Positions 61,501 to 64,000 of a stretch of DNA of 64,000 nucleotides are shown in pieces. This DNA comes from Desulfatibacillum alkenivorans DSM 16219 (GTDB lineage: Bacteria > Desulfobacterota > Desulfobacteria > Desulfobacterales > Desulfatibacillaceae). The notes beneath the pieces are model-generated. The model did no database searches, was not told the origin of the DNA, and saw nothing but the letters and a program-made list of their open reading frames with translations. Each line of letters begins with the position of its first letter. The stretch's first letter is position 1. The stretch lies in the NCBI RefSeq assembly GCF_900142135.1, contig NZ_FQZU01000032.1, positions 1-64,000 of the forward strand. The letters run 5' to 3'. The translations under genes and the position numbers were made by a program.

Positions 61501-64000
61501 GACCGTTTTGGAGTCCAGGGAGAAGCTCTCCATGGGAAACTGCACATCGTTTATTGTAATGACAAAGGTCCTCTCGTAAGTCAGACCGCCCAGATCCTTT
61601 GTTTGAATCGTGATCTGCTCTGCATGACCGGGGGTGTATACGAGTTTGGAGGCGTCGGCGGCCAGCAGCTTGTCCGAGGCGATTTGAAAGCCCCCGCCCG
61701 TGGAGTCGCTTAAAAGGGTGTAGCTGTGGTAATCGTCGTTGACGTCCGGGTCGTCGGTGGTAAGCGTTGCGACCACCGTACCCGCGGGCGTTCCTTCGTC
61801 CACCTCGGTGGAGGAGAGATGAAGCCCGTATGGCGGGTCATTGGTATCTTCGACTTCGATGGTAAAGGCTTTGACCACTCCCCGAGGCGGAGTTCCGTCG
61901 TCCACGCAATAGATTTCCATGTCGTAGCTGGGCCAGACTTCATAATTCAGGGCCGCATTGACAATCAGCCGCCATTGGTTTCCTGACTGTTCCAGGACAA
62001 AATGGTTTTCGCCGCCCGAGGCGATGGACATGATGTGGGATTGGCCCACGTCCTGGTCGTCGGCCGTAAACCAGCCCACGATTTCGCCGGCGGGGACGTT
62101 TTCCGGAATAGGATAATTGGCGCCCGAAAATTCAATGTCGGGCGCGTCGTTGGAGTCTTCCACCAGGATCCCGAAATCCTGTTCGTACGATTTGGGGGGT
62201 ACGCCGTTATCCGTAACGCGAATACGCACCACATTGGACGCGGCGGTTTCAAAGTCGATTTTTGCGCTGTCGCTGATAACAAGCTGGTCGCCGATGACGG
62301 CGTAGCCGCCGCCCGAGTCGTCCGAGGCGATTTCAAACACATGGGTCTGGGCCGGATTGTAGTCGTCCACGGTAATCACGCCGATCACCTGCCCGTTGAC
62401 TACTTCGTTTTCCGTGACCGTAAAACCGGTCAGTTCGCCGTTTAAATACAGCCTTTCGGGTGCGTAATTGACGCCGGGAGTGACCGATATGACCAGCCCT
62501 TTTTCAATTTGGTATCTGGGCGTTCCAAAATCGCCTTCGGCTGTCCAGCCTTCCTCCATGTAGCCGGAATCCACGCTGCGGATGGTTACGGTGTGGGTGG
62601 TTGGCTGGCCTTGGTAAATGAGCACGTTGGGATTGCCCACCACCAGGATGTTGTCCACCAGGGCGAAGCCGCCCAAAGACGTGTCGTCTATAATCAGGTA
62701 TTGATGGGCGTCCGCAAGGCCGTCTTCGTCCTCGGTGGACAAAGAGCCTACCAGGCTGCCTGCGTCCGCGAATTCCACCACGCTGGAGTTGCTGATGGTA
62801 ATGTCGGTGGGAGGATCGTTGGCGTTGATGACGCTTACGACGAAATCCTCCTCGTAATACAGGGGCGGATTTCCTTCGTCCGTGGCCCGGATGCGCAGGG
62901 TTACGGTTTGGTTTTCCTCGTAATTGATTTTGGAGGCGTCATCCGTCCACAGAACAGAGCCCTCGATTTTAAAAGCGCCGTCCAAAGGGTCGGAAGCGAT
63001 GGAGTGGTTCACCGCCTTATCCAGGTCCGGGTCCGTGGAGCTTAAAAAGGCGATGCAGCCTCCCTGGCCCTCGCCGAAGCCGGTCCTTTCGTTGACCGAG
63101 TCTCCCCCGGTGAAGTCGATGTCCGTGGGAGCCTCGTTGACGTCGTTTATGATGATCTGCAAGTCTCCCGTGTACTCAAGTCCCATGGAGTCAATGGCTC
63201 TTACGGTCAGGGTGTAATACCTGGGGTATCCGTCCAGGGCTTCGTAATTCAGCTTGCTGCTGTCGTTCACAATAACCCGGCCGTCGTTGCGAATTCGAAA
63301 GGCCCCGCCCGAGTCGTCCGCCATGAGTGAAAAAATATGAGTGTCGTTCTCGTCCGTATCCACGGCTGTCAGTTGTCCGACAAGGGTCCCGTTGGGCGTG
63401 TTTTCGTCCACGCCTTCCGGGGTCATGAAAATGCCTGTGGGAGCTTCGTCAATGACGTCGGAGAGATGGAAGGTGAAGGTTTTTTCCACATACTTCGTGT
63501 TTACGCCGTATGGGATTCCGCTGTCCGTGCACCGGACCCTGACCCAGCATTCCGGCTGGGTGTCGTAGTCGAGAAGGGAGGCATTTGCGACAATGACGTT
63601 GCCTCTGTACTGATTGTAGGCGCTGACGGAAAAAGCTCCCGAGGGGCTGTCGGCGATTTTGGTGTAGGTGTAGGTCTGCCCTTCATCCTCATCCACCGCC
63701 TTAAGCCTCATTACCAGGGCGGCGCCGCCGTCTTCCGGGACGGGATCATTGAGTATCGTGGTTAAAATGTCCGTGGGCGCCTCGTTTTTATTGACCAGGT
63801 TGACTGTAAGGATTCGGTCCAGATGCAAGGCGGGGGACCCGGAATCCGTGGTGCGGATGGTTGCGGTAATCACGGAGTTGACTTCGTAGTTCCAATAGGA
63901 ACTGTCCCCAACCACCAGATTTTGGCCGGATACGGCGAAGGCTCCTCCTCCCACGCTGTCCGTTATTACGGAGTAGGTGAATGTCTGTCCCGCGTCTTCA
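52510..64000 (-). CDS. Giant cadherin-repeat surface protein, C-terminal part (N-terminus outside the window)
   Basis: About 3830 residues are visible. The frame is open to the edge of the window (EDAGQTFTYSVITDS precedes an internal GTG at 63954), so the start lies outside. The first ~1560 residues are about 14 cadherin-like repeats of 95-105 residues, each with a Ca-binding DxNDxPT-like linker. Residues about 1570-2520 are beta-rich and unrecognised. Then come fibronectin III-like domains (about 2600-2830), Ig-like putative domains (2950-3320), a thrombospondin-3-like segment, K319L/PKD-like domains (3375-3660) and a choice-of-anchor U-type domain (3660-3800). The protein ends GGCFIQTLMR, a short version of the GGGCFIATAAYG sorting tail. 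It is likely a secreted adhesin. Confidence 0.85.
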   Translation of the reverse strand, partial: EDAGQTFTYSVITDSVGGGAFAVSGQNLVVGDSSYWNYEVNSVITATIRTTDSGSPALHLDRILTVNLVNKNEAPTDILTTILNDPVPEDGGAALVMRLKAVDEDEGQTYTYTKIADSPSGAFSVSAYNQYRGNVIVANASLLDYDTQPECWVRVRCTDSGIPYGVNTKYVEKTFTFHLSDVIDEAPTGIFMTPEGVDENTPNGTLVGQLTAVDTDENDTHIFSLMADDSGGAFRIRNDGRVIVNDSSKLNYEALDGYPRYYTLTVRAIDSMGLEYTGDLQIIINDVNEAPTDIDFTGGDSVNERTGFGEGQGGCIAFLSSTDPDLDKAVNHSIASDPLDGAFKIEGSVLWTDDASKINYEENQTVTLRIRATDEGNPPLYYEEDFVVSVINANDPPTDITISNSSVVEFADAGSLVGSLSTEDEDGLADAHQYLIIDDTSLGGFALVDNILVVGNPNVLIYQGQPTTHTVTIRSVDSGYMEEGWTAEGDFGTPRYQIEKGLVISVTPGVNYAPERLYLNGELTGFTVTENEVVNGQVIGVITVDDYNPAQTHVFEIASDDSGGGYAVIGDQLVISDSAKIDFETAASNVVRIRVTDNGVPPKSYEQDFGILVEDSNDAPDIEFSGANYPIPENVPAGEIVGWFTADDQDVGQSHIMSIASGGENHFVLEQSGNQWRLIVNAALNYEVWPSYDMEIYCVDDGTPPRGVVKAFTIEVEDTNDPPYGLHLSSTEVDEGTPAGTVVATLTTDDPDVNDDYHSYTLLSDSTGGGFQIASDKLLAADASKLVYTPGHAEQITIQTKDLGGLTYERTFVITINDVQFPMESFSLDSKTVTENSEAGTLIGVFTGQDPDHNASTQYTLTDNPGNAFRIVIDELQVNLQPAFDFEASPTLSITVEAQDLSDQGAFSPLTKTFTINLQNANDAPTDISLDNNQAGEDWADGTVIGAFTTEDEDGGLDRHEYALITDPTNGGFAIDGENLVVGDSSLLTYDADNPTRTIRVSSTDSGFMEEGWTEEGDNGTPRYSTVKNLAVWVVPEINTAPYSIALSSNTVPENTLEYEVGTLSVQDDNASQSHTFEIVSDSSGGAFVIEGDRLIARYIGWIDYETAQSHVVRVKATDDGVPAMSCETDITINVEDKNEPADLEFDGDDNIDENAAVPAYLGMLTVLEPDAGQLAALTILPPWDSYFHTEKWGQNEDGDEMFSLFLDQSISSAEHPQINLYITTLDDGAPPISSTHEFLFLMDPGENTPPLYIQIDGSVATTLPEDAPANTVVGTLTAVDANPAQTHTFTLLDDADGRFYLDGDVLKVAEGADLDYETNGGFTIQVRAADNGEPPLHLDQPIIINLEDGADPPTDVNVFTLLNPVREDRPVGTVIARIDITDPDAVNDYTYEIQGAGYDDFSIQESNGVPYLVTAAALDHAVMPSYTLGIIIHDGNYDASAQYTVNVDRVDFPTTSLEFILLDGGSAIDVEECRKYTGNVHVGELSAQDGNGDAILNYELTEDANGRFAVYGHSLWITEGSEFDFEAQQVYVLEAKAWDLYDDEEMYAMANVTVQVGDVISETMTVGKVQFLTDSIQEFDGDGNLLDAPVMTSSPVWMRRTDEAVKYDLKTINTNTKPIVITGTQVLFSGPVTYMNIADLWYGSAYWDGEEYVYDLLSGDLDLFTGPCRLDADQMIFTPVNPDDGPVLCGFSTIVDAIQYKESYILGEYNPPRFSMVFDGTLLADGGDYPMPFTGLGICPDAGIRFITTENASLNFSGLTISGISWSDFTFNPAWERLETPETFYLGNFTDYKALTLDNLEFYADYPPIMDGASFMAGIDVIELEDVSLKDNGIKGNGQGDDFFLKNVLLDWDYGGAAVFDNGYFQTDYWNGIFPAGVTNDKGLYFNSLDIATHDSQKVFHVEDVNYCYPRVARGRTISFTQAASEFSALDWEFGPGYFYSDDVYFESGTDTQHGGDVYSDFTLTTPQMDFSGAMSTVTGNLEPTGEALGIRIYHGSIFPTPSLMRFPDVHVDWNLLDVSFPLHFENLELYKSYDASTGQDELFVRLPAGVLDIAGVEYDQQGSYFTSRGLEIPSPDMHAKSQWNMENGSLLIDNVLIHKDGITWENPTVIISGFDMPITDISPMPDRNGMQITCAPGFNVLGEPLTLDDLEMQFPKPEDEGTILGEDGGLAIPKLKFKGVGVAGIILQIEYDPQAFFKFGGGVVLPFWTPAAGTVEESGQGISGWVAFRDGKFDGVFIKVIGMNIPLGDSGVYMQDIGIGLEGTAGKYQPPNDVHCEEVSEYLVSDGEICWQRSLVFVGEIRFTGGPAQKVGPVSVAMLAGLVEFTTDIGGAIKLEGTIQLMGIADIAGAKVLIVFSGAQQGVMFSAYMPIYQYFTGAGGIYITFDGWVSGYARISLKIPDNIPIAGGFEFAGVGCNFDNEGIGGNASVLGIFSIGFRVDAEGFHAPVKGVTETLEWENPYNQPRYWTQEDRKGDSGDYPAQARFQFGTNLIQLSKHYSLDNAGEGFRKSDKDFTGDAVELELPAGDPVIVRLNYELEGGDPHFTLTSPSGTVFTPEANPFDVDNPVEVMYRQNAAAMEACCFLSNPEGGTYTASITSPASLGQYIVEALTINKAPSIDITDAYSDGQTIYVEWDQIDEDDPVTTTLYLANERDINKHIGSQYAQVPVETAGAHSLNHTYDLIENPVASRYYWIMAKIDDGKNAARFAYSDAPIYVPDLDAPPSIENIRVEVRNESTALVTWDLLEDDAIIGYRIVWTDDLEDPNYKYDQTETEQNLDNSLIGASLVTDLTPGKRYRFSAAAIKEIETSETTRAGKYEIVSEAAQILMGAKALDEDLTYGMEDEDTEFRKEDLGQQVVLAEPNSVEAEQALGRAEGIVRIKEGGRLGLDNDQVKALAEHAVHLAANAEVQRRGFSNRKTKEETDDTVKTRAVESPFENSVTVLMINHDAVNNVPVITSTPKRDVVQAGSTFTYQVQAYDPDGDALSYLVSDDGGAAGIEISDAGLVSWTPTEEQTGTWTVTIAIQDDQLAESSQTFYIYVAGMPPEASASIISDPQVFVSAGALFSYQLVVESDNKQTALEFSLLKAPTGMTIDANTGLVTWQTSAPGDIGTYEISVMAKQGDLEDVQTFTLQVQNIPPVITGQAKALTTPEETPLEITFSDILVQDDQTYPDDFQMQIGSGDNYSYADTTITPNTDFNGVLSVPVQVYDGLDESGWFNLVVTVTAVNDIPLIIGQEDISIAAGQAREITLNDLTVEDPDNAYPADFTLQVLPGDHYTVNGTAVTKDADYSGPLTIGVRVNDTQADSPVYELYAPDSEDLDADYMNDAWEGQYGLDSSIDDSAGDLDSDGVDNLTEYNCQTAPNDPASRPYAPMAWAYCQATADPGAKVVLDGMGSSDFNGDALTCQWTQLSGESVEINDAQSPRAWFTAPPQAGGALEFALTVRDYCQESTRTCIVNVTAADDPPTANAGADQTVSADATVTLDGSASADARKAIATYEWEQVGGPEVVLAGEDTATPAFTAPTVLEAGAALEFRLTVANEQGFKAQDFCIVNVTGANDPPTANAGAGLNVAEGANVILNGSASSDPEGDVLYFWRQVSGPSVCLSDPTAQTPAFVAPSVAAPGGAVEMELIVMDDQGLMASGGLTIQIADNGLKGFDENVTPFESFDGEALGICALEGGVTYLDAIDPETIADETNRPDQLMCGLIDVEMRAYQAGDRVSFTVTLPEPASAACRWYKYSAALGWYDFSRDLISGGAGDGAEFSHDRTQVTVYITDNGPYDDDPTQALVRDPSGAGSKIAASRDKGKVAADFGKEDGGCFIQTLMR

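Overview
The window reads as chromosomal DNA of an anaerobic deltaproteobacterium (Desulfobacterota), probably a sulfate reducer close to Desulfatibacillum. This is inferred from GC-rich coding sequence, Fe-S rich split glutamate synthase proteins, DUF362 and DUF3786 families, many PAS-type hybrid histidine kinases, a single-chain biotin carboxylase/carboxyltransferase and giant repeat-rich secreted proteins. Species identity cannot be proven from the sequence alone. No rRNA, tRNA or CRISPR array was seen.

Layout. 1-1130: a mobile-element scar holding the start of an IS110 transposase, a decayed DinJ/YafQ-type toxin-antitoxin pair and tandem hairpin repeats. 1172-10267 (minus strand): a three-gene split glutamate synthase operon, then two tandem paralogous FMN proteins of the glutamate synthase fold. 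10354-11263: the leader of the second FMN paralog carries two hexaloop hairpins and an overlapping terminator, the hallmark of an ANTAR antitermination target. The divergent neighbour encodes a GAF-ANTAR protein, so regulator and RNA target sit side by side. 11551-16108: an operon of an 827-residue protein of unknown function, a phosphatidylserine decarboxylase and an Lgt-like membrane protein. 16550-19292: an ABC-F ATPase with an attenuator-like leader, and an SDR oxidoreductase. 19395-30825: a 2242-residue secreted dockerin protein, a soluble hybrid kinase and a sulfotransferase. 30822-33986: a small membrane protein and two arylsulfotransferase-like proteins, forming a likely sulfation cluster with the sulfotransferase. 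34462-37042: a DUF362 protein, a repeat-rich intergenic stretch and a DUF3786 fragment. 37053-40376: a single-chain acyl-CoA carboxylase. 40966-42767: an RtcB-PrfH ribosome repair/rescue pair. 43113-44154: a secreted nuclease and a frameshifted receiver-domain remnant. 44427-52401: a signalling cluster of a periplasmic solute-binding protein, a hybrid kinase with HPt, a REC-GGDEF diguanylate cyclase and another hybrid kinase. 52510-64000: the C-terminal 3.8 kb-codon part of a giant cadherin-repeat surface protein that runs off the window.

The most interesting system is at 8615-11263: an FMN enzyme that keeps the glutamate synthase fold but lacks the usual [3Fe-4S] cysteine motif, preceded by an ANTAR-type RNA switch and facing the gene for a GAF-ANTAR regulator. 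Other notable points are the RtcB-PrfH pair, the ABC-F attenuator, the PSD/Lgt-like operon with an unknown large protein, and the sulfation cluster.
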